Under the pieces are notes generated by a model. It was not told the DNA's origin. It ran no database searches and worked only from the letters and a program-made list of their open reading frames with translations. DNA of 43,901 bases from a virus. The stretch is from positions 1 through 43,901 of the IMG/VR virus record IMGVR_UViG_3300010413_000063; one strand, given 5' to 3'. Position 1 is the first letter of the stretch. Each line of letters opens with the position of its first letter. Shown piece by piece: positions 14,791-23,200 of this stretch. The position numbers and the translations under genes are program-made.

Positions 14791-14815
14791 GGCAGCCAGC
14801 ACGGGCCTGGCCCGC

Positions 14816-14977
14816 TTACTTCTGGCGGCGCCAACGTTCTGCACATTCCCTGATTGCCCTGGCGCGTTCCCTGGCTTCACGGGCCTTGCGGTCACGTTCC
14901 AGGCTGCAGGTGTCAGTTTCGTGCAGCGTTATGAATCCGTTTTGATTTGCGTCTTGGGTTGTTGTTGTGTTTTTCAT
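14816..14977 (-). CDS. small charged protein
   Basis: Protein of 53 residues from the ATG at 14977 behind AAAAGGGG. After a Thr/Asn-rich start it is one long Arg/Glu-rich helix (residues 25-53). It begins inside the 3' end of the regulator gene in another frame. No domain recognised; possibly RNA- or DNA-binding by charge alone. Confidence 0.6.
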   Translation of the reverse strand: MKNTTTTQDANQNGFITLHETDTCSLERDRKAREARERARAIRECAERWRRQK

Positions 14978-15245
14978 CGGTTTCCCCTTTTGTTTTATTT
15001 TGCCCTGCAATAACTGTATCGGCACCCGCTGCCGTTTTCTTTACAGTTTTATTGCTTTTTTGTGGAAAAAGTTTTTCAGGTGGAATGCCCAGGGCCTGGG
15101 CGAATGCGTGAACGTGGCGCCAGCTTGGATTTGGCACCTGGTTGCGTTCATACCTGCTGACCAGCGTGAAATCAACCCCGCTGATTTTGGCCAGCTGCTG
15201 TTGTGATAAACCCGCCGTTTTCCTTGCAACCCGCAAAGTGTTCAT
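14913..15245 (-). CDS. XRE-family helix-turn-helix regulator
   Basis: Protein of 110 residues. Residues 1-58 are a clear XRE/Cro-CI helix-turn-helix (VARKTAGLSQQQLAKISGVD, then VSRYERNQVPNPSWRHVHAF). The remaining 50 residues are basic and low in structure, with no peptidase or oligomerisation domain of CI type. It is the first gene of the early unit. Two similar dyads flank its promoter, one of them within codons 2-8, so it probably represses itself. No integrase accompanies it, so a Cro-like timing role is more likely than prophage maintenance. Confidence 0.84.
   Translation of the reverse strand: MNTLRVARKTAGLSQQQLAKISGVDFTLVSRYERNQVPNPSWRHVHAFAQALGIPPEKLFPQKSNKTVKKTAAGADTVIAGQNKTKGETDEKHNNNPRRKSKRIHNAARN
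15222..15239 (-). promoter_or_regulatory. operator-like dyad inside regulator gene
   Basis: On the plus strand CCTTGCAACCCGCAAAGT, with TTGC/GCAA half-sites. It is an inverted near-copy of 15266-15284, differing by one inserted base. It covers the first codons of the regulator gene. Confidence 0.6.
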
Positions 15246-15252
15246 GGCTCAA

Positions 15253-15282
15253 TTTATAAACCAAAACTTTGCAGGGTTGCAA
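15253..15282 (-). promoter_or_regulatory. sigma70-like promoter of the early unit
   Basis: Minus strand TTGCAA (15277-15282), 18 bases, then TATAAA (15253-15258). Only seven bases separate the -10 box from the ATG at 15245, so the transcript would be leaderless or nearly so. No ribosome site precedes this ATG, which agrees. The -35 box is embedded in the operator-like dyad. Confidence 0.65.
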
Positions 15283-15284
15283 GG
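15266..15284 (-). promoter_or_regulatory. operator-like dyad over the -35 box
   Basis: ACTTTGCAGGGTTGCAAGG on the plus strand has TTGCA/TGCAA half-sites around four bases. It overlaps the -35 box of the regulator promoter and is the inverted partner of 15222-15239. Binding here would block RNA polymerase. Confidence 0.62.
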
Positions 15285-15285
15285 A

Positions 15286-15417
15286 TTATTTTGATTCCTG
15301 TACTGAAACCTGTGCGGCCGCAATCGGGCGCGATTCGTCCCGGCTGCGGGCGCGCTTTCGTTCCTTGCGGCGCCGGGTGCGGGTGCGTTCCCGGTTTTTG
15401 TGCGTCGTTTTCTTCAT
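15286..15417 (-). CDS. Arg-rich 43-residue peptide
   Basis: A short frame starting at an ATGA overlap with the stop of the Ig-like protein gene. Residues 4-30 carry 13 Arg and Lys (NRERTRTRRRKERKRARSRD) and the end is Ala/Val-rich. The perfect stop/start coupling, used throughout this genome, is the main reason to call it. It may bind nucleic acid by charge. It closes the late unit just before the early promoter. Confidence 0.5.
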   Translation of the reverse strand: MKKTTHKNRERTRTRRRKERKRARSRDESRPIAAAQVSVQESK

Positions 15418-15869
15418 GGCTGAAACTCAGGCTGCACTGAAATTGCCCCCTCAACAATGGTCAGGGTTTCAGTTTCGCTGGCAGCAACGGGTATTGTGAT
15501 TTCAACAAACCGGGTTTCAGCAGGATCACCGGCGCGCACCTGGGCGGTCACCTTGACATTCCCGTCACCCAATTCCCCGGCCGCCTTTACCGTGCAACTC
15601 AGCCCGTCAGCTGCAGGTTCCAGCGTCAGTATTTCAGGCGTGCTGCTTTCCCAGGTCGGCACGCCATAAACCTGGCTGACTTTGCCGCGCTTGCTGCGGC
15701 CTTCAACCGCCAGAACAATCTGCTGTATATCATTCAAAATGGCCATGGCTTCCAATTCCCCTTTCACGGCAATGCTGCCGTCAATGACAACGCTGCTGAA
15801 AACCAGGCTGTCAGTTCCCTGGTCAATTCCCAGCAGGCTTTTAATCCAATCAATCAGAAACATCTTCAT
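15414..15869 (-). CDS. Ig-like (BIG-type) domain protein
   Basis: Protein of 151 residues from the ATG at 15869. Residues 1-15 are a hydrophobic helix (MKMFLIDWIKSLLGI). Residues 65-130 show 'VYGVPTWESSTPEILTLEPA' and 'KVTAQVRAGDP', the strand pattern of bacterial Ig-like group-2 domains. Such domains bind carbohydrate or serve as spacers on phage surfaces. It follows the secreted FN3 protein, overlapping it by 20 bases. Whether it is on the virion or in the infected cell cannot be read. Confidence 0.62.
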   Translation of the reverse strand: MKMFLIDWIKSLLGIDQGTDSLVFSSVVIDGSIAVKGELEAMAILNDIQQIVLAVEGRSKRGKVSQVYGVPTWESSTPEILTLEPAADGLSCTVKAAGELGDGNVKVTAQVRAGDPAETRFVEITIPVAASETETLTIVEGAISVQPEFQP

Positions 15870-16524
15870 CAACCTTGAACGTGCTGCCGGTGCTGGTGTT
15901 GCTGTCAGCATCTTCAGCCATCCACATATAACGATAATACCCGGCGCCTTCCAGCTGGCTGGCCGATATCACCGCGCGGTGTTCAGTGCGCCCAGGTTCA
16001 GGGCTTGCAATGATAGTGTGCCATTCACCTGCGCTGCCGTCATCATGAATTTTCTGCCACCGGAAATTTGCCGTTGCTTTCATGTTGGTCACTGCCAGGC
16101 ACACAACGCCATACCAGTTTACTGAAACAGATTGCCCTTTGATTTCCAGCGTTGCGGGCGCGCCGCCGTTCAGTTCAGTGCATACTTCATTGCTGTACCC
16201 GCTTTCAGCGCCCTGGTCATTGAATGCCGTTGCGGCAAAAAACGCCAGCTTGCCCGGCGTCAGGTTCCGCACCGTTGTTGTCAGCTGGTTTGAAACAGTT
16301 TGCGTTGACTGATAATTGCGCAGGTATTTGGTTTCATCCTGGCAAATGGCCCGCAGTTCATCTGTCGGCGTGAAAAGCCCATAATAAATTTTATACCCGG
16401 TGACGCCTTCGCTGGCGCTGGCATTCCATTCCAGTGAAACATCAGCGCCCAGGGCCTGGCTGAACAGGGCCAGCAGTATCAGCAGCGTGCAATGCCCAAC
16501 GTGAATATTTTTTTGATAACGCAT
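15850..16524 (-). CDS. secreted fibronectin type III protein
   Basis: Protein of 224 residues. A signal peptide (residues 1-26, hydrophobic CTLLILLALFSQALGA) is followed by one FN3 domain (about 28-118; 'SLEWNASASEGVTGYKIYYG', 'TAFNDQGAESGYSNEV'). The C-terminal part is a second beta-rich region of about 95 residues. Export to the periplasm is expected. Located between spanin-like genes and the Ig-like protein, it is not a standard lysis component; it might act on the host surface or against superinfection, which is only a guess. Confidence 0.7.
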   Translation of the reverse strand: MRYQKNIHVGHCTLLILLALFSQALGADVSLEWNASASEGVTGYKIYYGLFTPTDELRAICQDETKYLRNYQSTQTVSNQLTTTVRNLTPGKLAFFAATAFNDQGAESGYSNEVCTELNGGAPATLEIKGQSVSVNWYGVVCLAVTNMKATANFRWQKIHDDGSAGEWHTIIASPEPGRTEHRAVISASQLEGAGYYRYMWMAEDADSNTSTGSTFKVDEDVSD

Positions 16525-16871
16525 TTGAAACCGCCGCGCTTTTTGGTCACTGCTTCATACATATCCTTGTACGTTTTCACCTGTTCCTGCAACAGTTTGA
16601 TTTGTTCCTGCAGGCTTTGAACCTTGATTTCCGCAATATCCTTTTCGGTTTGTATTGCATTCTCGCACGCGTTCATGGCGCTGTCATTCTGCTTTTCCAG
16701 CCTGTCAAAAAATTCCTTGTACATTTTGACTTGCTGGCGCAGGGTCTGCAGTTCAATCAGCTGCAGCAGCACCTGGCGTTTTTCTTTTTCATTCAGCGGT
16801 TGCGAGTTGGTTTGACAAATCCCGAATGGCAGCATCAAGTTCAACAGCAGGAATGCTGTAAACATTTTCAT
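16479..16871 (-). CDS. secreted coiled-coil protein, o-spanin candidate
   Basis: Protein of 130 residues from the ATG at 16871 behind AAAGGC. A signal sequence (about 1-20, MKMFTAFLLLNLMLPFGIC) ends at a Cys, but the lipobox is not canonical (Ile at -1). A long coiled coil covers residues 25-105, and the end is basic with two Cys. It starts 83 bases inside the preceding membrane/coiled-coil gene in another frame, as in Rz/Rz1 pairs. Usual o-spanins are short Pro-rich lipoproteins, so the call is tentative. Confidence 0.55.
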   Translation of the reverse strand: MKMFTAFLLLNLMLPFGICQTNSQPLNEKEKRQVLLQLIELQTLRQQVKMYKEFFDRLEKQNDSAMNACENAIQTEKDIAEIKVQSLQEQIKLLQEQVKTYKDMYEAVTKKRGGFKCVIKKIFTLGIARC

Positions 16872-17250
16872 ATTGCTTTGCCTTTTCTTTGTCCAGTGAA
16901 TCAATGAATTTGTTCAGGGCCGTCCTGGTTTCACCGCGTGCCCGCGCAATTTCCTGCAGCTGCGCATTCACCTGGTCACGCTTGGCTTTGATTTCCTGTT
17001 CCTGGGCGGCCGCCTTTTCAGCAATGGCAGTTTCCCTGGCCTGCCATTCATCCTTTTTCTGCTTTATCAGCTCTTCAGCCATTTCAACGCGCCCGGCGCT
17101 GCGGCCCCTGTCATATATCCCGTTGTATACCCAGCGGCCAGCCAACAGCAGCAGAAAAACAATCAGGCCATATGTAATGGCCTTTTGTGCGCCCGCCGAT
17201 AGTTTATTGACGCCGGGCAACCTTGCAACCAATCCAATTAACCAAATCAT
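16789..17250 (-). CDS. membrane-anchored coiled-coil protein, i-spanin candidate
   Basis: Protein of 153 residues. One transmembrane segment (about 26-44, ITYGLIVFLLLLAGRWVYNG) is followed by a long coiled coil (55-130), which is the plan of Rz-type inner-membrane spanins. Those join outer-membrane partners to fuse the two membranes at lysis. It lies directly after the holin-like gene and contains the start of a secreted partner gene. A first hydrophobic stretch at residues 1-10 could be a second anchor. Confidence 0.68.
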   Translation of the reverse strand: MIWLIGLVARLPGVNKLSAGAQKAITYGLIVFLLLLAGRWVYNGIYDRGRSAGRVEMAEELIKQKKDEWQARETAIAEKAAAQEQEIKAKRDQVNAQLQEIARARGETRTALNKFIDSLDKEKAKQYENVYSIPAVELDAAIRDLSNQLATAE

Positions 17251-17256
17251 GTTGTG

Positions 17257-17622
17257 TCACTCCAATTTTGATTTGACCAGGCCCAGCACCTTTTTGAAAA
17301 CGGCCGGTGCAATGATTTCATTCAGGCACCCGGCCAGGGCTGCCGTTGGTATTGATACCGGCACCGCAGCAATGGTTTTGCCCAGCACGCCGGTCAGTTC
17401 AATTGCCTGTTCAATGTAAATGTATCCCAGCACCCAAACAACAAGGCCCGTTGCCAGCCAGCTGGCCGCGTTTTCCAGGCTGCGTTCAAAAAACCATTCA
17501 CGTAAACTTTGCCCGGCCGTTTTGCCGTACTTCTCACTGTTGCGCAAATAGTTCACCAGCTTCAGGGCCAGCATTGCTGCGGCCGCAATTCCATATGCTA
17601 AATACAATCCAAAGTTTTCCAT
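17257..17622 (-). CDS. holin-like membrane protein
   Basis: Protein of 121 residues from the ATG at 17622 with GAAAGGGG upstream. Hydrophobic segments lie at about 4-23, 55-73 and 80-103, with a basic C-terminus, the usual size and layout of a phage holin. Holins form inner-membrane lesions that let the endolysin reach the wall. It is between the amidase and spanin-like genes, in the order expected of a lysis cassette. Sequence family not identified. Confidence 0.65.
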   Translation of the reverse strand: MENFGLYLAYGIAAAAMLALKLVNYLRNSEKYGKTAGQSLREWFFERSLENAASWLATGLVVWVLGYIYIEQAIELTGVLGKTIAAVPVSIPTAALAGCLNEIIAPAVFKKVLGLVKSKLE

Positions 17623-17632
17623 GGTGCCCCTT

Positions 17633-18058
17633 TCATTGAAGCCCGGCAATAAAATCCTGCCAGGGAAACTTCAGGCCAGGGCAGGTTTTATATGTTGCCA
17701 GCTGTGAATGACGCATGATTTTTGATACCGGTATATTGTGAATATACATTAAAGATTTCACCAGGGCAGTCAGCCTGGCCAACTGGTCTGCGCTGGGCGC
17801 CGCATTATCAAAATTGCCAATCAGGCAAACACCTAGGCTTTTATGGTTCATGCCTTCCTGGCTGCAGTGCGCGCCGGTTGCATCGGCCTGGCGGCCAACA
17901 AGTATTTCATAATACCCGTTGACATTTTCTATGCCGTAATGATAGCCGATTTCACGCCAGCCCAGCGTTTGGGTGTGATATTTGCGGATTGCACCCCAGC
18001 TGACTGTTTCCGTATCCTTTGTCAGTGAATGATGAATGATTATATATTCAGGTTTCAC
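17633..18058 (-). CDS. N-acetylmuramoyl-L-alanine amidase (endolysin)
   Basis: Protein of 141 residues with a GTG start at 18058 behind GGAAAGGA; an ATG at 18103 lacks a ribosome site. 'YIIIHHS' (H9), 'REIGYHYGI' (Y39), and 'RHSQLATYKTCPG' (H117, C126) give the zinc ligands and catalytic Tyr of the PGRP/amidase-2 family, at T7 lysozyme length. It cleaves the amide bond between muramic acid and L-alanine. There is no cell-wall-binding domain, as usual for phages of Gram-negative hosts, and no signal peptide, so a holin is needed for release. Confidence 0.9.
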   Translation of the reverse strand: MKPEYIIIHHSLTKDTETVSWGAIRKYHTQTLGWREIGYHYGIENVNGYYEILVGRQADATGAHCSQEGMNHKSLGVCLIGNFDNAAPSADQLARLTALVKSLMYIHNIPVSKIMRHSQLATYKTCPGLKFPWQDFIAGLQ

Positions 18059-18560
18059 TTTGTTTTTCCTTTCCCGTTTTGTTTCCCGAATTGAAGAAAC
18101 CATTTATTTTATTTTCCAGGCTGCCGATACGGCCGCCCATGTTTGATTCAAAACTTGAAAGCCTTTTGTCAACGTTCTGGAAAACCATTTCCATGCGCGC
18201 AATTGTTGACGTGCGCCATTCCTGGTTGGTGTGTACGTCCTGGCTGGCTTCATGCTTGTGCAGGGCACCCGTCAAATTTTTAACGTCATCCTGCAGGGCC
18301 TTCACGTCACCCTTGTTGTTTTCCATTTTCTCTTTTGTGCTGGCCTGGTTGGATGCACTTGCGGTTTGGCAATTCGTCAGGCTATCCTGCAGGGCTTCAA
18401 AATCATCCTGAAACGCCTGCAGCACCTTGGTTGTTTGTTCCCAGCGTTGCGCATTTTTCCCGGCGCCTTTTCCATGTCCCCAAATAAACCCGCCGATTGT
18501 GAACAGCAACCCTGCGATTGCAACCAGCCCGGCAACAACCTGCCAACCGCCTGCGCCCAT
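18048..18560 (-). CDS. membrane-anchored coiled-coil protein in lysis cassette
   Basis: Protein of 170 residues from the ATG at 18560 with GAAAGGGG upstream. One hydrophobic segment (about 6-27, WQVVAGLVAIAGLLFTIGGF) is followed by three charged helical stretches (45-70, 80-110, 125-160). The plan resembles XhlA-like or tail-associated membrane proteins. It could assist the holin or belong to the virion; it lies between the receptor-binding candidate and the endolysin. No specific family recognised. Confidence 0.6.
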   Translation of the reverse strand: MGAGGWQVVAGLVAIAGLLFTIGGFIWGHGKGAGKNAQRWEQTTKVLQAFQDDFEALQDSLTNCQTASASNQASTKEKMENNKGDVKALQDDVKNLTGALHKHEASQDVHTNQEWRTSTIARMEMVFQNVDKRLSSFESNMGGRIGSLENKINGFFNSGNKTGKEKQSET

Positions 18561-18579
18561 GTCCAGGCCCCTTTCTAAT

Positions 18580-20244
18580 TTAAGAGAATGACGGCCGCGC
18601 GCCATTCCCGTTGTTCCAAAACCCTGCCATTTGGTCAGTTGTCAGCATGCCAGAATCAACACTGATGAATGGCTCATCTAATGCAAAAGTCATTGCAACC
18701 GCCGCGTCAAATCCCATTTCAACTTCACTGGCAGGTGACGCAATCCCGTTTGAAACACCATTGTCACTGTCAACCAATGTGTCATCCAATCTGATTGCCA
18801 GCTTTGCCCCGTCATAATAAAAGATTATACAATGCTTCACGCCGCCTGAAATTATATTTCCGGTTGCGCATGAAAGGCTTGGCGTATCAATAGAAGCGTA
18901 TCCAACCGTTTGCCCTGACTTGAAACCCAATTCAACATTGGCGTCACCAATATCAAAATGAAAATTTATATCAGTGCCGGGCGCGCCGCCCGTCAGTGAC
19001 ATTTCAAACCATATGGCAATTGCAAAATCAACGTTGCTGGTCAGGTCGGGTGCGCTGCCGATCTGCAGTGACTGATTGCCGGTGCCGTCAAAATACGCCG
19101 CTGTTCCGATTTTCCCGGCAATGTTGCTGACTGCTACGGTACCAACATCAGCCAGGTGCCTGGCGTTGCCGCTGATATCACTGCGGTTTGCTCTTATTTC
19201 TGTCGGCGGCGGCACACTGGTCACAGCAAAAAAAGTGCTTGGGCTGAAATAATTATTGTAGCAGGTGATTCCCCAGCTGGCGCCGCGTTCAACCGTTGCA
19301 ATGCGGGCCTCATCACAGGCGCCGTCAAAATTGTACGTTGCTGGGTAATATCCAACAATTCCTGAAAGGCGTATATAAACCGCGTCAATGTCCATGTTGC
19401 CTGAATCGCCTGTGTGCGAAACTTCAACCCCGTCAATGACGATTGTGCAGTTGGTGATATCACCGCCGTTGGGCACGGCAACCATAATGTGATGATAGTC
19501 AGTGCTGTACGTCCAATTAAAATACCTGGCGATATTAAGAAACCCGATTGACATGCCGGTTGTTGAAAGGATTGTTATGCCGATGCGGTCACCAACTTCA
19601 GCTGTCGTATTTTCACCGCAGCCAAACAACACCTTCACCGCGCTGCTGTCGGGTTTGAAAATCAGTTCCAGGGTCAGCGGGCCGGTGCCGCTGGGTATAT
19701 TGTTCGGGCTTGTCTTTTCTGCGTACCCGTCAGCACTTGCGTCAAATTCAACGTCATCACCGATTTTGCCCGGTGAATGTTCTGAAACCCCTGACTGGCA
19801 TGTCAGGTCATTGTTGTTGCTGGTTGAATCCTGCAGCAAATTGCTGCCGTCAATTTCCTTGCAGTGATAAACTGCCTTGTAGTTTGATTCCCAGGTGCCC
19901 GTGACGTTTTCCTGTGACGTTGAAATTGAACTGTTACCATATTGCAAATAAATGACTGTATCGTCATCATAGGCCAACGTTGGAATGCGCACCCAAAAAA
20001 TACATTCACCGGTTGCCGGGTTGTAATATTCAATTTCATGGTCAAGCTGATTTGTTCCCGCCTGGTCACTGGTGAATATAATGTCATACCCGTTTGCATT
20101 TTCGACAAATCCGCCGTTTGCAACGGTTGCCAAATAATCAAAGGTTCCCTTGAACAGAAAAGGAAAATTGGTCAGGTCGGCGCTGTCGGCGTCGGAAACC
20201 TTTGAACCGTCGATTGTGATTATTTTGGTTGAACCGTATGACAT
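18580..20244 (-). CDS. DUF2341/LamG receptor-binding or tail fibre protein
   Basis: Protein of 554 residues. Residues 1-115 have the DUF2341 plan (FPFLFKGTFDYLATVANGGF ... LDHEIEYYNPATGECIFWVR, 'DTVIYLQYGN'). Two concanavalin-A/LamG-like domains follow (about 125-335 and 350-550; 'AVYHCKEIDGSNLLQDSTSN', 'AAYFDGTGNQSLQIGSAPDL'). These folds bind surface glycans. As the last gene of the tail series it is the best candidate for host recognition. No chaperone or intramolecular protease domain is visible. Confidence 0.78.
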   Translation of the reverse strand: MSYGSTKIITIDGSKVSDADSADLTNFPFLFKGTFDYLATVANGGFVENANGYDIIFTSDQAGTNQLDHEIEYYNPATGECIFWVRIPTLAYDDDTVIYLQYGNSSISTSQENVTGTWESNYKAVYHCKEIDGSNLLQDSTSNNNDLTCQSGVSEHSPGKIGDDVEFDASADGYAEKTSPNNIPSGTGPLTLELIFKPDSSAVKVLFGCGENTTAEVGDRIGITILSTTGMSIGFLNIARYFNWTYSTDYHHIMVAVPNGGDITNCTIVIDGVEVSHTGDSGNMDIDAVYIRLSGIVGYYPATYNFDGACDEARIATVERGASWGITCYNNYFSPSTFFAVTSVPPPTEIRANRSDISGNARHLADVGTVAVSNIAGKIGTAAYFDGTGNQSLQIGSAPDLTSNVDFAIAIWFEMSLTGGAPGTDINFHFDIGDANVELGFKSGQTVGYASIDTPSLSCATGNIISGGVKHCIIFYYDGAKLAIRLDDTLVDSDNGVSNGIASPASEVEMGFDAAVAMTFALDEPFISVDSGMLTTDQMAGFWNNGNGARPSFS

Positions 20245-20246
20245 TA

Positions 20247-23200
20247 TCAGCTTTCCTCGTATGCGGCACTCAGGGCCAGGTACCCGCTGTTGACTTTGCT
20301 AAGGCTGCCCGCCGACGTTCCAATGTAAAGGTTCCAACCTATTGCGCCTTCAGGCACCAGCTGGCTGGTGTCATAATACCTTTTTCTGAAAATGAAACCC
20401 AGCTTGTCAACAAATTCACCTGATCTGCCTGACGTGCCCGCAACTTCATATGCGTACCCGGCACCGGCCGCTGGCACCGTGATTGTATAGTCAACCCCGT
20501 CACCGTCACCGTATGAATAGGTTGCCTTGTTGGTCACAATGTCCAGGCGGTCAAGTACATAAGGAATGAAACCGTAAAACTTTTTAATGCCGATTTGAAA
20601 ACTTGTAATGTATTCATCGGCCGCCAGGGTCAGTTCATCCATGCTGCCGCCGCTGCCGCCGTGCTTTGTCCCGTATTCGGTCGATTCGTCATCCTTTTCC
20701 CAGCAAACTTGTATTGCGTCGATATAGTCACCGTGCCAAACTTTAAAACCTTTCACGCGGGTATATTCCAGGCTGGCGCCTTCAATGTCGGTGAACGCGT
20801 CACCGCCGCTGCCGCCGTACTGCGTTGAATAGGTCAGCGCGTGCAGGTATTCTTTCCAAAATCCGCGCAGGTAGCTGTCATAAGGAATATAAATCGGGCC
20901 GAATGCGTCACCGTTTGCGAGGCTTTCGTCATCGGCCGTCAGCTGAAACGTTGCCTTGGCATACAACCTGCGGGCTGCGTTTCCTGAACCGGTGCCGTAC
21001 CAGTACAATGACGGCGCAGTTGGCACGGTAAATGCGCTGACTTCATCCATTGGCCAATAGGCCCAGGGCGTTGCAATCACCAGGCCCGTTTCAGCTTCAT
21101 CAGTTCCGGCCAGGGTTGTGCGTCTAAATATCAAAGTCACCCAAACTTTGGTGACGGTTGTTGCCCCCGCCTGCACATAAAGGCTGATAATGTCACCGGC
21201 ATCAGCTGCACGCGTCCAACCTGAAAGGCTGCTGTCCTGGTATTTCTGCGCACTGTCCAGTTCAGGCGGATTTGCGCCCGTGATTGAATCACCGCTGTCA
21301 GGCGGCCAATCTGCAAAACTGCATTTGCGCAGGTCGATTTCAAAACCGCCGCTGGCGTCGGCAACCATAGTCACGCTTTCCAAATAGCAATCTTCAGGCA
21401 CAGGAAATGCGCCATGATACCCGGCGCCAGGCTGGCTGCCATTGCCGTCAATCAGTATCGGCCCAACAATAATTTTGGTATCTTCCTGGGTTTTGACAGT
21501 TTCCGCAGGATCACTGGTTGTGTCATCGTCGGTTGTGCAGAACGTGTTTGTGAAAAATGCCCTGGCTTCCAGGTCGGTGATTGTCAGCCCTGACGGTATT
21601 ATAAACGGGTTGCTGTAAAACGTTTCAGTGTTCAAGTCACCAAACGTCGGATTGTCCCAATATACTTGTGACTGATACCCGGCCGTGTCCTGAAACCCGT
21701 CATCATTTGCGGCCGGGCTTGTTGCGTTCCAAATCCATGGCGGCCGCACAATCTTCACGCGCAGCTGGGTGTATTCGTCATTCACGTCCAATGCAAAGTT
21801 TGTATTGAACGGTTGAATGCCTGTTATTTTTTCACCGTCAAACTGTTCAGCTGATACCCGCTGCCAAATGGTGCGGTTTACATCAAACTGCCCCTGGCGC
21901 ACGTCGATGATTAAAAGGCCGCCGTTGGTTGCACCGCTGCCGTAATTGCCTGACGCCTTCCGCAGTTCACCCGTTGCCGGGTTGTATGTATGGTCAATTG
22001 CACTGCCGTCATAAAGTGTGTCGGCCGCGCCCGCGTCGGCGTCGATATCACGCCAGAAACCGGTGACAGGTGAACCGGCGCCCGCGCTGGTGTCCCTGAT
22101 CTGAAAATCAACCTGCCAAATGCGGTTGCTGTTCACGGCCGGGCGTGACGCAACAACAACGGCCGTGCCTGCCTGCACGCCTGGTTTTATCTTTACTGAC
22201 CAATCGGAAGGCGGCCCAACATCATACAGGGCGTCACCGGCCGTGTTGACATGGTGCGTGACGTATTGCGGCGTGTCATTGCCGTCAGTCCAGTTTGACC
22301 AGCCATCTGCATTTTTGAAACGCATTGACCAGTACCATTCCCCGGTATATGCACCATATTCAAATTCATATCTGAAACCCTGCCAGTCAGCAAAAAGCCC
22401 TTCAACAATAAACTGGTCAGTGCCGTTGTGTTCAAATGTTCCGCCTTCACCCGGCGTGCGCATGTCGATGGAAACAACCGGCGCCGTTGATTGAATGCGC
22501 TGCAGTCTTATTTCTGCTTCAGTAATTCCGGCATTCCATTTTTTAGCCTGGGCCATTATCAACAGCGTACTTTCCAGGGCCAGCGCCCTGGTTGTCAGCT
22601 GGTCAGGAACGTTGACGGGCACCACGTCCTGTTCAGGTATTTCATTCGGCGTTGTTTCTTCACCGTCAGGCGCCAGGGCCGTCACAGGCGCGGCCGTACA
22701 CCATAACGTCATGACGTGTTTTCTGCCTTCATCAATGACGTGCCGCACCGCGTCAACAATAAATTCAGCGTCGATGTTCAGGCCGAAATCAGCCAGGCTG
22801 GCAACAACCCGTATGCGGTCACCTTCCCGGCGTTCCTTCACTTCCGCCAGGTGCGTTGCGTCATAGTTTCCTTCAACATCAAATTGAATGCGGTTTTTAG
22901 GGTCTTTAAATTCAGAAACCAAATAATCAAGTTTTGCCTGGCAGTCAACCTGGTTGGTTTCCCAATCCAAACTGAAAGGCCAGGTTTTGCGGCCATACTT
23001 TTCAATGCTGCTGCCGGTGCCGCTGTCATCACTTTCCAAGCCAATCGGGTCACCTTCAACCTGGGCCTTTCCCCAGGCTGCCAGCTTCACCAGGTAAACG
23101 TCATATGTGACATTTGCATTGGTGAACACTATCTGCTGGCGGTTGCCGTAAGAAGTTTTAACTGCAGAAACATCGTCAGTCAGGTCAGTGCCGCTGCCGT

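Noticed and set aside
14913-15245. CI-type prophage repressor
   Set aside because: There is no C-terminal dimerisation/autocleavage domain, no divergent gene and no integrase, so only an XRE-type regulator is claimed.
15254-15457. Minus-strand frame of 67 codons
   Set aside because: It shares the interval with the coupled 43-codon Arg-rich frame and would run through the promoter and operator; its sequence is Pro-rich and unconvincing.
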